From the NCBI GenBank assembly GCA_044376575.1, contig JBILKR010000013.1:6175-70174 (forward strand): a stretch of 64,000 nt of DNA. Direction: 5' to 3'. The stretch comes from BA4 sp044376575. Its GTDB lineage: Bacteria; Bacteroidota; Bacteroidia; CAIKAF01. The translations under genes were made by a program, and so were the position numbers. The notes below the pieces were generated by a model that saw only the letters and a program-made list of their open reading frames with translations, searched no databases and had not been told where the DNA came from. Positions 17,860-27,194 of this stretch are shown here, in pieces. Position 1 is the first letter of the stretch; each line of letters opens with the position of its first letter.

Positions 17860-19072
17860 ATTAACAAATAAAGTTTTATTGCTGATGCCTAAACCGCCTT
17901 ATCCATTGGTAGATGGCGGAGTAAAAGCAATATCAGATAGCATTGAAATATGGACTGCTGCTGGCTATGATGTAACATTGTTTTTTATTTCTACTCCTAA
18001 GCACCCCTATATTCAATCTGCCTTTTCAAGTCGATGGAAAGTTGGAATAAATATGTATCATGAATTTGTTGATACGGGTTTTCACATCTCTCATCTTCCT
18101 AATTTATTTTCTTCATTTCCTTATCAGGCTTTTCGTTTTTATAAAGAATCAGCTGCATTACAATTAAAAAAAATACTTTCATCTGAATCATTTGATTTTA
18201 TTGTATTTGATAATTTATTTTCAGCAGTATATCTTGATTGTATATCTCAATACTCTGATTCTCTTGTATTGCTTCGTGCTCATAATATTGAAAGTAATGT
18301 GTATAGAAAAATTAGAGAAAAGCACCCCTTTTATCCATTGAGAAAATGGCTAATGTATGAAAATACTAAACTGGAAAAATGGGAAAAAAGTATAATCAGC
18401 AAAGTAGATGGTATCATTGGCATTTCTAATGCAGATGTTGAGAAATTTAATCAATGGTTAACACCTCTAAAATCATTTGTTATTCCAGTATCTGTGAAGA
18501 TTTCTGAAAATTTGAAAGCCAACACTAAACATACTGATGCTTTTAAATTGTTTCATATTGGTGCGATGGATTGGCAGCCTAACATTGAAGGGATTCAGTG
18601 GTTTATTTCTGAAGTATTTCCTGTGTTGAGAAAACAAATACCTAATATTGAATTTCATTTTGCAGGAAAATCCATGCCTTCATTTTTTATGAATCAGCAG
18701 ATACATGGTATTTACTGTCATGGTGAAGTAGAGGATGCCAATGAATTTATGTTAAAGTATGATGCTTTGGTTGTGCCATTATTCAGTGGAAGCGGAATAA
18801 GAATTAAAATTCTTGAAGCAATGTCAATGGGTATTCCTGTAATATCATCTGAGATTGGAATTTCGGGAATACCCGCTAAAAATAATTTACATTATTTAAA
18901 AGCAAATTCAGTAGATGATTACATATCTGCTGTGAATGATTTAATTCAAAATAATGATCTATACCATTACTTATCTGAAAATGAAATAGCATTTATTGCA
19001 GAGCATTATTCTCTTGAAAAAAATGTATTAACCTTAAAACAGTTTTTATCATTGATAAAAAGTAAAATATAA
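17849..19072 (+). CDS. Glycosyltransferase, GT-B fold (GT4-like)
   Basis: 407 residues with the two Rossmann halves of GT-B enzymes. N-terminal half: KVLLLMPKPPYPLVDGGVKA (glycine-rich acceptor loop) and LLRAHNIES. C-terminal half: HIGAMDWQPNIEGI, then VPLFSGSGIRIKILEAMSMG and PVISSEIGISG, which hold the EX7E-type nucleotide-sugar site of GT4. The TTG start at 17849 is kept because an internal ATG at 17885 would remove the first beta strand. It overlaps the LptF/G gene, which makes a role in lipid A-core or another envelope glycan likely. No sugar or acceptor can be named. Confidence 0.88.
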   Translation: MENKLTNKVLLLMPKPPYPLVDGGVKAISDSIEIWTAAGYDVTLFFISTPKHPYIQSAFSSRWKVGINMYHEFVDTGFHISHLPNLFSSFPYQAFRFYKESAALQLKKILSSESFDFIVFDNLFSAVYLDCISQYSDSLVLLRAHNIESNVYRKIREKHPFYPLRKWLMYENTKLEKWEKSIISKVDGIIGISNADVEKFNQWLTPLKSFVIPVSVKISENLKANTKHTDAFKLFHIGAMDWQPNIEGIQWFISEVFPVLRKQIPNIEFHFAGKSMPSFFMNQQIHGIYCHGEVEDANEFMLKYDALVVPLFSGSGIRIKILEAMSMGIPVISSEIGISGIPAKNNLHYLKANSVDDYISAVNDLIQNNDLYHYLSENEIAFIAEHYSLEKNVLTLKQFLSLIKSKI

Positions 19073-19073
19073 C

Positions 19074-21698
19074 TTACTGTAAGTTAGCCCACCCGCTTTG
19101 TCTTTGTAGTTTTAGCATTTGCAGTAATGGAGATTTTACGTTAATTGTAAACATGTAGGATTGGCGAATACCGAAAGGTATTACAGATACGCGCATTTCC
19201 CAGCAATGCAAATCTCTGTATATATTAAATTGAGAAGTAGTTATCTTGTTGTTTTGAATATCATAATTAAGGTTCATGCTTACTTTCCATTTTTTAGTAA
19301 TGTTAACGTCTGCTGCAATATTCAACGCATGAGTTAATGACTCTTTATCTAAAGGTTTTGCATAAACAATATTATACCCAAGACTAAAGCTGTATGGTAT
19401 ATTAAAATCCACATAATTATAATAGTCCGGCTGATTGGCAACCATTTGCTGAGCGGCAGTCATACCCGGCGCATCCGTGTCTTTTCTTTTTGATTCTCCC
19501 CGCAATGTAAAATTCACATTCAATCCCGCCTGTGTAAGTCTCATCAGTCCACCTCCATCCTGTATTAAAAATGTATTTACCCTTGAAGCAATACCATTAT
19601 TAATTCTATATGTGTAAGGATCAAATGACATTGAAAAGTTGATACCAATCAGATTGAAAAGTGTAGTTCTCCCTGCAATATTTAAGTTAGATAAATTAAG
19701 CGAGTCTCTGGCAAAGTCATAGTTCATACCCAGTGATAAAACTTCAAGCAAAGGAATCTTTTTCATTCCGGTGATGGTGTCTTTTTTTGAAGCCACTTTC
19801 ATTTCAATATTATTATTGATATTAAACCCAACCGTTCCACTCAGTCCTGATGGTGAAGATCCAAAAAGTCCGATTTGATTTGGAGAGTATGTAACGATTT
19901 CGCCATTCGGGCCAAAATATCCGGTTCGTTGATCACCTAAATCAGGCCTGAAATTAGCATTGATGGTTGGAGTCATTACATGTCTGATGGCTTTGATAGG
20001 CCCTTTTTTAAATGAATACATTCCATAAACCATCGTTGTTAATGAAGCCGAAGCATTGAACTCACGGGTGCTAAAAAATCCCCGGACGGTATCACTCTCA
20101 ATCATTGCACTGATGGGATCATAGAATTTGTTGAGATTGGCAAAATGCCATTTTTCAGTATAATTGACAGAAGGATTAAATGTAATGTGTTTTAAAATTT
20201 TCATATTCGTGCTCACACTCATTCTTTGTTGAATACCATTATTCATATTCCTGAGAACTCCGGTAAAATCTTTAATGAGCAGTGTGTCTATGGTATTGAT
20301 ATCATTTCTGAGATTCATAGTATAACTCACTCCAATATTTTCATACCACTTGGGTGTGCCTATTTGTTTTTTTCTTTTGAATGGGAAAAATCTTGTTACG
20401 TTGAGTACAACATCAGGCAAACTAATATTTACTTGTCTGGTCTGAGTGTTCTGACTATGTCTGATATTTGCTGAAATGCTTACTGGTGTGCCCCTGAATG
20501 TTTTTGAAAATGAGATATTGGATTGAAACTGATTCTGAACAATTCCGGTTACATTACTTGCATTAAAGGTATTAAATGAGCCACTCACAATATTTACGGA
20601 TGCATTAAAGGTGATGGTCGGATTTGATTTGGGATCCTGCGTGTGATTCCATGTAAACTTAAAATCTCTGTTCTGTCTGAAATCTTTAGCAATTGATGGG
20701 TCTCCATACTGTAACTGAGAAAATCCCAATCCAATGCTACCGTTATACTGATATCTCTTTTTGTAATTCATCTGAGCTCTGGCTCCAAAACTCAGGCTTG
20801 TGTAAATATCTCCGGTGATGGTTAAATCAATATAATCATTGATGGAAAAGTAATACCCCAGATTTCTTAAAAAGAATCCATACTGAGCCAACTCACCGTA
20901 TTCTGGAAGAATCAGTCCCGATGATTTGGTTTTTTTTGTAGGAAAATATCCAAACGGAACAACCAGCGGAGTAGGAATATTTGCAATCTGAAGATTGGCC
21001 GGACCGGTAACAATCGCTTCATCCTGAATGATTTTAGCCTTGGTTGCCATAATATGAAAATGCGGTTCCGGATCAATGCAAGTCGTAAATTTTGCATTCT
21101 TTACATATAGGATATTGCTGCTGTCTTTTTTTGCTATACCAGCATGCAAATAGGCTTCGCCTTCATTAGTAATGGCTTCGGCTATCCAGCCTCTTTTGGT
21201 ATCAAAGTTATATGCAATTTCTTTTGCTGTAAATGTTTTACCGTTATCAGTAAATATGGGTTTGCCTTGAATAATTCCTGATGAATCAACACTGCCGGAG
21301 GAGCTTAATTCTTTCTTATTCAAGTCAATTTGAATATAATTTGCTTCAAGTTGAATTGCTTGATAATTAATTTTTGCTGTATCATACAGATAAAGCATTT
21401 TTTTTGAAGTGTAAAAAACCACTGAATCCACTGCCTGATAATTCACTGGATCATCCAAATAATTCTTTTTGGTGATGCTATCAGTTTGAATTGTTGTTCT
21501 GTTTCCGGTTAAACTATCTGGAAAATTCTTGTTGTTTTTAATTGAATCGGTACTGACTTCAGCTGAATCAGCCATGTTATTTAACGGTTCGATGACACCG
21601 GATGTAATATCCTTATGCTTTTTCCGTTGTTGAACAGTACAGGAAAATGTTATTAAAAGTGTGGATAAAATCCAAAGTATATTTAAACTTTTCAGCAC
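19074..21698 (-). CDS. lptD: LPS assembly protein LptD (Bacteroidota type)
   Basis: Outer-membrane barrel that inserts LPS into the outer leaflet. 874 residues: signal peptide (about 1-20), low-complexity linker, an OstA/LptA-like jellyroll region (about 100-230, IQLEANYIQIDLNKKELSSSG and TAKEIAYNFDTKRGWI are diagnostic), then the barrel from about 240 to the end (IPTPLVVPFGYFPTKK... SGLILPEYG). The N-terminal Cys20 (TFSC) is not in a canonical lipobox. The 3' end is convergent with the glycosyltransferase with only 1 base between them. Divergent from the amidase gene at 21768. Confidence 0.9.
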   Translation of the reverse strand: MLKSLNILWILSTLLITFSCTVQQRKKHKDITSGVIEPLNNMADSAEVSTDSIKNNKNFPDSLTGNRTTIQTDSITKKNYLDDPVNYQAVDSVVFYTSKKMLYLYDTAKINYQAIQLEANYIQIDLNKKELSSSGSVDSSGIIQGKPIFTDNGKTFTAKEIAYNFDTKRGWIAEAITNEGEAYLHAGIAKKDSSNILYVKNAKFTTCIDPEPHFHIMATKAKIIQDEAIVTGPANLQIANIPTPLVVPFGYFPTKKTKSSGLILPEYGELAQYGFFLRNLGYYFSINDYIDLTITGDIYTSLSFGARAQMNYKKRYQYNGSIGLGFSQLQYGDPSIAKDFRQNRDFKFTWNHTQDPKSNPTITFNASVNIVSGSFNTFNASNVTGIVQNQFQSNISFSKTFRGTPVSISANIRHSQNTQTRQVNISLPDVVLNVTRFFPFKRKKQIGTPKWYENIGVSYTMNLRNDINTIDTLLIKDFTGVLRNMNNGIQQRMSVSTNMKILKHITFNPSVNYTEKWHFANLNKFYDPISAMIESDTVRGFFSTREFNASASLTTMVYGMYSFKKGPIKAIRHVMTPTINANFRPDLGDQRTGYFGPNGEIVTYSPNQIGLFGSSPSGLSGTVGFNINNNIEMKVASKKDTITGMKKIPLLEVLSLGMNYDFARDSLNLSNLNIAGRTTLFNLIGINFSMSFDPYTYRINNGIASRVNTFLIQDGGGLMRLTQAGLNVNFTLRGESKRKDTDAPGMTAAQQMVANQPDYYNYVDFNIPYSFSLGYNIVYAKPLDKESLTHALNIAADVNITKKWKVSMNLNYDIQNNKITTSQFNIYRDLHCWEMRVSVIPFGIRQSYMFTINVKSPLLQMLKLQRQSGWANLQ

Positions 21699-21708
21699 CT
21701 ATTCCTGC

Positions 21709-21716
21709 TAAATTTG
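21709..21716 (+). promoter_or_regulatory. TAnnTTTG -7 box for the amidase-MCE-FeS operon
   Basis: TAAATTTG, a full match to the consensus, 51 bases before the ATG at 21768. It lies in the 69-base divergent gap, just outside the lptD start codon. No clear -33 TTG. Confidence 0.45.
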
Positions 21717-21742
21717 CACGGTTCTTGTTATTGTTAACTTAT

Positions 21743-21760
21743 CAAAACTAAACAAAAATA
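21743..21760 (-). promoter_or_regulatory. Two candidate -7 boxes for lptD
   Basis: On the minus strand two consecutive matches occur, TATTTTTG (21760-21753) and TAGTTTTG (21750-21743), 44 to 62 bases before the lptD ATG. They overlap the transcribed leader of the divergent amidase gene, so the two promoters could interfere. Confidence 0.4.
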
Positions 21761-21767
21761 ATCATTT

Positions 21768-23027
21768 ATGAATCCACATCGTAATTCAACGCTTTCCTTC
21801 ATGTGGGTTTATAGATTTTTATGTGTTATCATCTTCTCGTTATCATCTTTTGTTTTTCTCAATGCAAAGAATATGTTTTCTCCGGAAACATGGACTGATG
21901 TCATTGATGGAAAAAAAGTAAAGAAAGTAGTGATTGATGCCGGACACGGCGGTAAGGATCCCGGATGTCATGGAAGTTTTGCTTATGAAAAAGACATCTG
22001 CCTGTCTGTTGCATTAAAGCTTGGAAAGATGATCGAAGAACATTTTGAAGATGTAGAAGTCATTTACACCCGTAAAACAGATATTTTTATTGAGTTGCAT
22101 AACCGTGCAAAAATTGCCAACGACCATGATGCGGATTTGTTTATATGTATTCACGTAAATGCCGGAGGTAGCGCTGCTGCTTACGGAGCAGAAACGTATG
22201 TGATGGGTTTGCATAAAACAGAGGCTAATCTGGAAGTAGCAAAAAGGGAAAATGCCGCTGTATTACTGGAAGATGATTATCAGAAAGAGTATGAGGGATT
22301 TGATCCTAATTCAGATGAAGGAAATATTATTTTTTCACTGTATCAAAATAAATATCTTGAACAAAGCATATTTTTTGCTTCAAAAGTGCAGCATTATTTT
22401 CGCAACTATGCTCAACGACATGATCGCGGTGTTAGGCAGGCCGGATTTCTTGTATTGGTGAAAACAGCTATGCCTTCAGTTCTAATAGAAACCGGATTTG
22501 CAACTCATCCAGAAGAAGAAAAATTTTTGGCAGCTAAAACAGGTCAGGATATCATGGCATCTTCTATTTTTCAGGCATTTATCGATTATAAGCAAAAAAT
22601 GGAAGGAGATCTTTATGCCGGAATGAAAAAAGAATTTAAGCCTGTTTCCGTTTTTCGGGATGGTCAGGAAAAAAGTACAACGCAGGAAATTTTGGAGAAT
22701 GTCAATACTTCAACGGAACCTGAAATAAAAGAAATTAACAATGATTTAATTTCAGATGAAATTAGGTTTCGTGTTCAATTTTTATCGTTACCCCAAAAAT
22801 TAAAAATTTCTGACCCTTCCTTACAGGGAATAAAAGATGTTGATATTATTGAAAATAGTGGAGTTTACAGGTACACTTCAGGAAACGAAGTTGCCTTGCA
22901 ATCTGCAAAAGATATTCAGCAGCAACTAGTTTTAAAAGGTTATAAAGACGCATTTGTAGTGGCATATAGGGGTAATGAAAGAATTTCAGTAAAAGAAGCA
23001 TTAGAAATTCTCAACAAAAAAAATTAA
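21768..23027 (+). CDS. N-acetylmuramoyl-L-alanine amidase (Amidase_3)
   Basis: Zinc amidase that cleaves the bond between MurNAc and the stem peptide, acting in cell separation. 419 residues: signal peptide or membrane anchor (about 10-32), catalytic domain (about 50-285) with the zinc ligands in VIDAGHGGKDPG (His), the Glu that follows in the SFAYEKDI segment, and CIHVNAGG (His); the catalytic Glu is in VLIETGFATHPEE. The C-terminal part (about 335-419) resembles a SPOR-like domain (YRYTSGNEVALQSAKDIQ... YKDAFVVAY), which would bind denuded glycan. First gene of a five-gene operon. Confidence 0.92.
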   Translation: MNPHRNSTLSFMWVYRFLCVIIFSLSSFVFLNAKNMFSPETWTDVIDGKKVKKVVIDAGHGGKDPGCHGSFAYEKDICLSVALKLGKMIEEHFEDVEVIYTRKTDIFIELHNRAKIANDHDADLFICIHVNAGGSAAAYGAETYVMGLHKTEANLEVAKRENAAVLLEDDYQKEYEGFDPNSDEGNIIFSLYQNKYLEQSIFFASKVQHYFRNYAQRHDRGVRQAGFLVLVKTAMPSVLIETGFATHPEEEKFLAAKTGQDIMASSIFQAFIDYKQKMEGDLYAGMKKEFKPVSVFRDGQEKSTTQEILENVNTSTEPEIKEINNDLISDEIRFRVQFLSLPQKLKISDPSLQGIKDVDIIENSGVYRYTSGNEVALQSAKDIQQQLVLKGYKDAFVVAYRGNERISVKEALEILNKKN

Positions 23028-23068
23028 TATTGTATTGCCAAAGTGTATGAACATAATACTGAACTACA

Positions 23069-24079
23069 TTGAAAATTAATATATCAAGAGAAGTTAAAAT
23101 TGCGATTCTGGTAATCGTTACGCTTGCTTTCGGAATATGGGGATTTAACTATCTGAAAGGGAAAGATATTTTTGTAAAGCACAGAGAATTTTATGCAATT
23201 TACAATAAGGTAGAAGGATTGGGAATTTCCAGCCCTGTTGTTGTAAATGGTTATGCGGTTGGGGCAGTCACTGAAATAGCATTGATGAAAGAGCGTCCTG
23301 GATTTCTTATTGTGAAATTCAGAATCAGTAATTCTGACTTACAAATTCCAATGGATACTGAAGCAAAGATCGCTAGCTCAAGTTTATTGGGTTCAAAGCA
23401 AATTCAATTGTTAATGGGTATAGATTCTGTTTATCTTGAACCCGGTGATACATTGAATACTACCATCGAAGAAGATTTACAGACCTCTGTAAATAAAATG
23501 ATTCAGCCGCTGAAAGATAAAGTTGAAAGATTAATTTCAAACGTAGATTCAATATTGGTACCTATCCAAACCATTTTGGATGAAGAGGGTACAAGAAAAC
23601 TGGCTGAAAGTTTACAAAGAATACCCAGGGTACTTGAAAATCTTGAGAAAACCACTTATCGTATAGATACCCTTGTTGCTCAGGAAAAAAACAAATTGGG
23701 AAGAATTATTTCTAACGTTGAGTCAATCACAGGAAACTTGAAAAAGAATAATGAAAAAATTACTTCTATTCTCGAAAATGTTGAAGAGATTACGGATTCA
23801 CTCGCTAAATCCAATTTCAAAGAAACCATTAAACATGCCACTGATGTTGTTGCAAAGGTTGATATGGTGATGGAAAAAGTAAATAAAGGAGAAGGAACAC
23901 TGGGTGCTCTTTTATATGATGATCGCCTCTATAGCCAATTAGACGGAGCGGCTTCCAAATTGAACCATTTAATTGATGACATCGAACAAAATCCTGAACG
24001 TTACCTGAATTTCTCATTTATCCATGTGAATAAAAAAGTTTCGCCTAAAAATGATAAGGCCAAACAATTAAAGAATTAA
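23069..24079 (+). CDS. MCE-domain protein (MlaD family)
   Basis: 336 residues: one N-terminal membrane helix (about 7-25), an MCE/MlaD domain (about 35-115, YNKVEGLGISSPVVVNGYAVG and ASSSLLGSKQI are characteristic), then a long helical region with coiled-coil character (about 130-290). MCE proteins form hexameric channels for phospholipid transport between membranes. No MlaE permease or MlaF ATPase gene is next to it in this window. Start is TTG at 23069, because a TGA codon lies three codons upstream. 41 bases after the amidase. Confidence 0.88.
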   Translation: MKINISREVKIAILVIVTLAFGIWGFNYLKGKDIFVKHREFYAIYNKVEGLGISSPVVVNGYAVGAVTEIALMKERPGFLIVKFRISNSDLQIPMDTEAKIASSSLLGSKQIQLLMGIDSVYLEPGDTLNTTIEEDLQTSVNKMIQPLKDKVERLISNVDSILVPIQTILDEEGTRKLAESLQRIPRVLENLEKTTYRIDTLVAQEKNKLGRIISNVESITGNLKKNNEKITSILENVEEITDSLAKSNFKETIKHATDVVAKVDMVMEKVNKGEGTLGALLYDDRLYSQLDGAASKLNHLIDDIEQNPERYLNFSFIHVNKKVSPKNDKAKQLKN

Positions 24080-24106
24080 TGTTGTTATCTTATTAAATTT
24101 TATTTC

Positions 24107-25447
24107 ATGTTTAGTGCTGTACTTTTTACTCTGATTTTTTCTCTTGCTGTTGGACTTTTTGGGAAAAAATTATTAACCATTCGCAGAAATATTTTACTTG
24201 GTCGTGATACCTTGCTGGAAGGTTCAACAACTGATCGTATTAAAACGATGACGATGGTTGCATTGGGACAGAGCAAAATGGTTGCAAGACCGATAGCCGG
24301 TATTCTTCATGTTTTTATATATCTCGCATTTGTATTTACACAGATTGAACTGATTGAAATTGTAATTGATGGTGTATCAAATGGACATCGTACCGTTTGG
24401 GGCTTGATAGATAATTCTTTTTTAGCACCTGTTTATACAATTGCCATTAATCTTATAGAAATATTATCCGTACTCGCATTTATTGCAACAGTGGTTTTTT
24501 TATTCAGACGAAATATTATTCGACTGGCTCGTTTTCAAAAACCCGAACTCAAAGGGTGGCCTTCGAAAGATGCCAACCTGATTTTAATCGGTGAAATATT
24601 TCTTATTTCCTGCATCATGCTAATGAACAGTGCTGATGTTGCTTTGCAAAAACTGGGTGAAACCCCTGTTACAGGTCATTTTTTAATCTCGTCATTTTTA
24701 TCTTCTTTTTGGGCTGGAATGTCGGTTGATACACTACATATTTTAGAGCGTATCGGTTGGTGGGGGCATGTGATGGGTATTTTAGGTTTTATGGTGTATC
24801 TCCCATATTCAAAACATTTTCATATTCTACTTGCATTCCCAAATACTTACTATACAAACCTAAAGCCATACGGCAAATTTTCTAACCTTGAATCAGTTAC
24901 CAAAGAAGTAAAACTGATGATGGATCCTTCCGCTGACCCTTATGCCGCAGGTGCTGACAATAATGCTGCTCCTGTTAAGTTTGGTGCGCGTGATGTTACT
25001 GACTTATCTTGGAAGAACTTAATGGATGCATACACTTGCACCGAATGTGGCCGTTGTACATCGGTTTGTCCGGCAAATCTTACCGGTAAAATTCTTTCTC
25101 CCAGAAAAATTATGATGGATACACGCGACAGGGCAGAAGAGGTAGGTAAAAATATTGATACACATGGTAAAGAGTATTCAGATGGAAAATCTTTGCTTGG
25201 AAATTATATTACTGAAGAAGAACTATGGGCTTGTACTTCATGTAATGCCTGCGTTCAGGCATGTCCTGTAAATATTAATCCGCTTGAAATTATTCTTGAT
25301 TTACGTCGTGATCTTGTGATGGAACAATCCAAGGCGCCGGCATCCATTAATGCCATGTTCTCAAATATTGAAAACAACGGTGCTCCATGGCAATTTTCTC
25401 CTATGGACAGGGCCAACTGGTCGAATGAAATGAATACAAAAGCTTAA
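24107..25447 (+). CDS. Membrane-bound 4Fe-4S ferredoxin-domain oxidoreductase subunit
   Basis: 446 residues. The N-terminal half has about five membrane helices, similar to the NarI/DsrM kind of quinone-linked subunit. The C-terminal part carries two 4Fe-4S cluster motifs, CTECGRCTSVCP and CTSCNACVQACP (about residues 315-390). With the following gene it resembles the HdrB/GlpC or DsrMK type of electron transfer pair that links a quinone pool to soluble partners. 27 bases after the MCE gene and 10 bases before the next gene. The order amidase-MCE-FeS-FeS-small protein is one I recognise as common in Bacteroidota. True electron donor unknown. Confidence 0.85.
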   Translation: MFSAVLFTLIFSLAVGLFGKKLLTIRRNILLGRDTLLEGSTTDRIKTMTMVALGQSKMVARPIAGILHVFIYLAFVFTQIELIEIVIDGVSNGHRTVWGLIDNSFLAPVYTIAINLIEILSVLAFIATVVFLFRRNIIRLARFQKPELKGWPSKDANLILIGEIFLISCIMLMNSADVALQKLGETPVTGHFLISSFLSSFWAGMSVDTLHILERIGWWGHVMGILGFMVYLPYSKHFHILLAFPNTYYTNLKPYGKFSNLESVTKEVKLMMDPSADPYAAGADNNAAPVKFGARDVTDLSWKNLMDAYTCTECGRCTSVCPANLTGKILSPRKIMMDTRDRAEEVGKNIDTHGKEYSDGKSLLGNYITEEELWACTSCNACVQACPVNINPLEIILDLRRDLVMEQSKAPASINAMFSNIENNGAPWQFSPMDRANWSNEMNTKA

Positions 25448-25457
25448 ACTCTTTCTC

Positions 25458-26252
25458 ATGAGCAATCAAACATTAAAAATACCTACATGTGCTGAAATGG
25501 CTTCAAATGGTGAAACACCTGAAGTATTATTTTGGGTTGGATGTGCCGGAAGTTTTGATGACAGGGCCAAGAGGGTTACAAAGGCATTTGCTAAAATATT
25601 ACACCATACCGCTATTAAATTCGCTATACTCGGAACAGAAGAAAATTGTACCGGAGATCCTGCCAAACGCGCCGGTAACGAATTCCTTTTTCAAATGATG
25701 GCTTTTCAAAATATTCAACTGTTGAATGGCTATGGAATAAAGAAAATTGTAACGGCCTGTCCGCATTGCTTTAATACCATCAAAAATGAATATCCTTCAT
25801 TGGGGGGCGAATATGAAGTGATGCATCACTCTCAGTTTCTTCAACATTTAATTGATTCAGGAAAATTGAAGGTTGAGGGAGGGCCATTTAAAGGAAAAAA
25901 AATTACGTATCATGATCCCTGTTATTTGGGCAGGGCAAACAATATTTATGAGGCTCCCAGAAATGTAATTGAAAAACTTGATACAGAGATTGCTGAAATG
26001 AAAAGAAGCCGATCCAATGGTTTATGCTGTGGGGCTGGTGGTGCACAAATGTTCAAGGAGGCAGAGAAAGGAAATAAAGAAATAAATATAGAAAGGGCTG
26101 AAGAAGCACTTGAGCTTCAACCTGATGTGATTGCTGTGGGTTGTCCGTTTTGCAATACCATGATGACAGACGGAGTTAAACTGAAGGAAAAACAAGATCA
26201 GGTAAAAGTCCTTGATATCGCAGAAATGATTGCCCAGGCGAATGATTTATAA
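25458..26252 (+). CDS. Cysteine-rich (CCG domain) Fe-S protein, HdrB/GlpC-like
   Basis: 264 residues with two CCG-type cysteine-rich modules. Module 1 has FWVGCAGSFD and TACPHCFNTIKNEYP; module 2 has YHDPCYLGR, GLCCGAGGAQMF and GCPFCNTMM. This arrangement binds noncubane or 4Fe-4S clusters in heterodisulfide reductase subunit B, GlpC and LutA. It is encoded 10 bases after its membrane partner and overlaps the next gene by 11 bases. Probably a soluble partner at the inner face of the membrane. The physiological disulfide or other substrate is unknown. Confidence 0.87.
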   Translation: MSNQTLKIPTCAEMASNGETPEVLFWVGCAGSFDDRAKRVTKAFAKILHHTAIKFAILGTEENCTGDPAKRAGNEFLFQMMAFQNIQLLNGYGIKKIVTACPHCFNTIKNEYPSLGGEYEVMHHSQFLQHLIDSGKLKVEGGPFKGKKITYHDPCYLGRANNIYEAPRNVIEKLDTEIAEMKRSRSNGLCCGAGGAQMFKEAEKGNKEINIERAEEALELQPDVIAVGCPFCNTMMTDGVKLKEKQDQVKVLDIAEMIAQANDL

Positions 26253-26754
26253 AGAATTAAGCATTGATCAATTCAGGTTGGCAGATACTTCCAGGATATG
26301 GATTTATCAGTGTAACCGTGATTTTACCAACGAAGAGGTAGATGAAATAGCTGTTCTTTGTGAGAATTTTACCTCTCAGTGGGCGGCTCACGGCCACAAA
26401 CTGATGGCTGACTTTCGGATTATCTTAAACAGATTTATTGTATTGGCCGTTGATGAACAAATTGCTCATGCTTCAGGATGTTCCATCGACAAGTCCGTTC
26501 ATTTTTTCAAAGGAATCGAAAATCAATTTAACGTGCAGTTAATGAACCGCCTCAACATCGCATGTTGGGATACAACGCAAAAACAATTGTCAACTTTTTC
26601 TATTCCCAATATTGAAAAGGCTTTGAATGAAGGAAAACTTCATACTGATTCACTCGTATTTGATAATACAGTATTGACATTGGGTGAATGGGAAAATAAC
26701 TGGATTAAACCCTTGAGCCAAACCTGGCTTTCACGCAATTTTACCAAGGTTTGA
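26242..26754 (+). CDS. Conserved Bacteroidota protein of the Fe-S/MCE operon
   Basis: 170 residues when started at ATG 26242, which overlaps the upstream stop codon by 11 bases; an in-frame TTG lies 12 bases earlier. Homologues are often labelled 'ABC transporter ATPase', but no Walker A, signature or Walker B motif is present here. Visible features are SRIWIYQCNRDFTNEE, then a hydrophobic core FIVLAVDEQIAHASGCSIDKSVHF, which looks like a compact alpha/beta domain. It is soluble and always last in this operon type, so it may serve the Fe-S pair. Function unknown. Confidence 0.85.
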   Translation: MIYKELSIDQFRLADTSRIWIYQCNRDFTNEEVDEIAVLCENFTSQWAAHGHKLMADFRIILNRFIVLAVDEQIAHASGCSIDKSVHFFKGIENQFNVQLMNRLNIACWDTTQKQLSTFSIPNIEKALNEGKLHTDSLVFDNTVLTLGEWENNWIKPLSQTWLSRNFTKV

Positions 26755-26816
26755 TTAAAAAATCGATTATTTGACCAATTTTGGTTGAATAATTTTTTAT
26801 TTTTGAAACCATTCTT

Positions 26817-26824
26817 TATATTTG
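26817..26824 (+). promoter_or_regulatory. TAnnTTTG -7 box of rpmE2
   Basis: TATATTTG, 19 bases before the ATG at 26844. No TTG at the right distance; the nearest are too close (11 bases) or too far (29 bases). Confidence 0.5.
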
Positions 26825-26843
26825 CACCCTTAAAACTAAGATT

Positions 26844-27116
26844 ATGAAAGAAGGAATTCATCCTAAAGAATATAGACTGGTAGTTTTCAAAGATGTGTCC
26901 AATGAGTATGCTTTTTTAACTAAATCATGCGTTAATACTAAGGATACCATTGTTTGGGAAGATGGAAATGAGTATCCTTTGTTTAAGGTCGAAATTTCAA
27001 ATACCTCGCATCCATACTTCACCGGTAAGATGAAGTTGATCGATACTGCAGGTCGCGTGGACAAGTTCATGAATCGTTACAAGAAATCGCAGCCTAAGAA
27101 TACTGAAAGCAAGTAA
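26844..27116 (+). CDS. rpmE2: Ribosomal protein L31, type B
   Basis: 90 residues, close to the usual length of the longer, type B form. It begins MKEGIHPKEYRLVVFKD and ends with TAGRVDKFMNRYKK. It lacks the CxxC zinc ribbon of the type A protein, so it is the zinc-free form, and in this phylum it is commonly the only L31. It stands alone between a TAnnTTTG promoter and a strong terminator. Confidence 0.96.
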   Translation: MKEGIHPKEYRLVVFKDVSNEYAFLTKSCVNTKDTIVWEDGNEYPLFKVEISNTSHPYFTGKMKLIDTAGRVDKFMNRYKKSQPKNTESK

Positions 27117-27138
27117 TCTGAAGAATATATTTATAAGA

Positions 27139-27173
27139 ACCCTGACTATTTTAGTCAGGGTTTCTTATTTTTA
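27139..27173 (+). terminator. Intrinsic terminator of rpmE2
   Basis: A 10-base perfect stem (ACCCTGACTA at 27139-27148 with TAGTCAGGGT at 27152-27161), TTT loop, then a T-rich tail. Confidence 0.9.
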
Positions 27174-27194
27174 TCCATATTATAATTCGCATTT

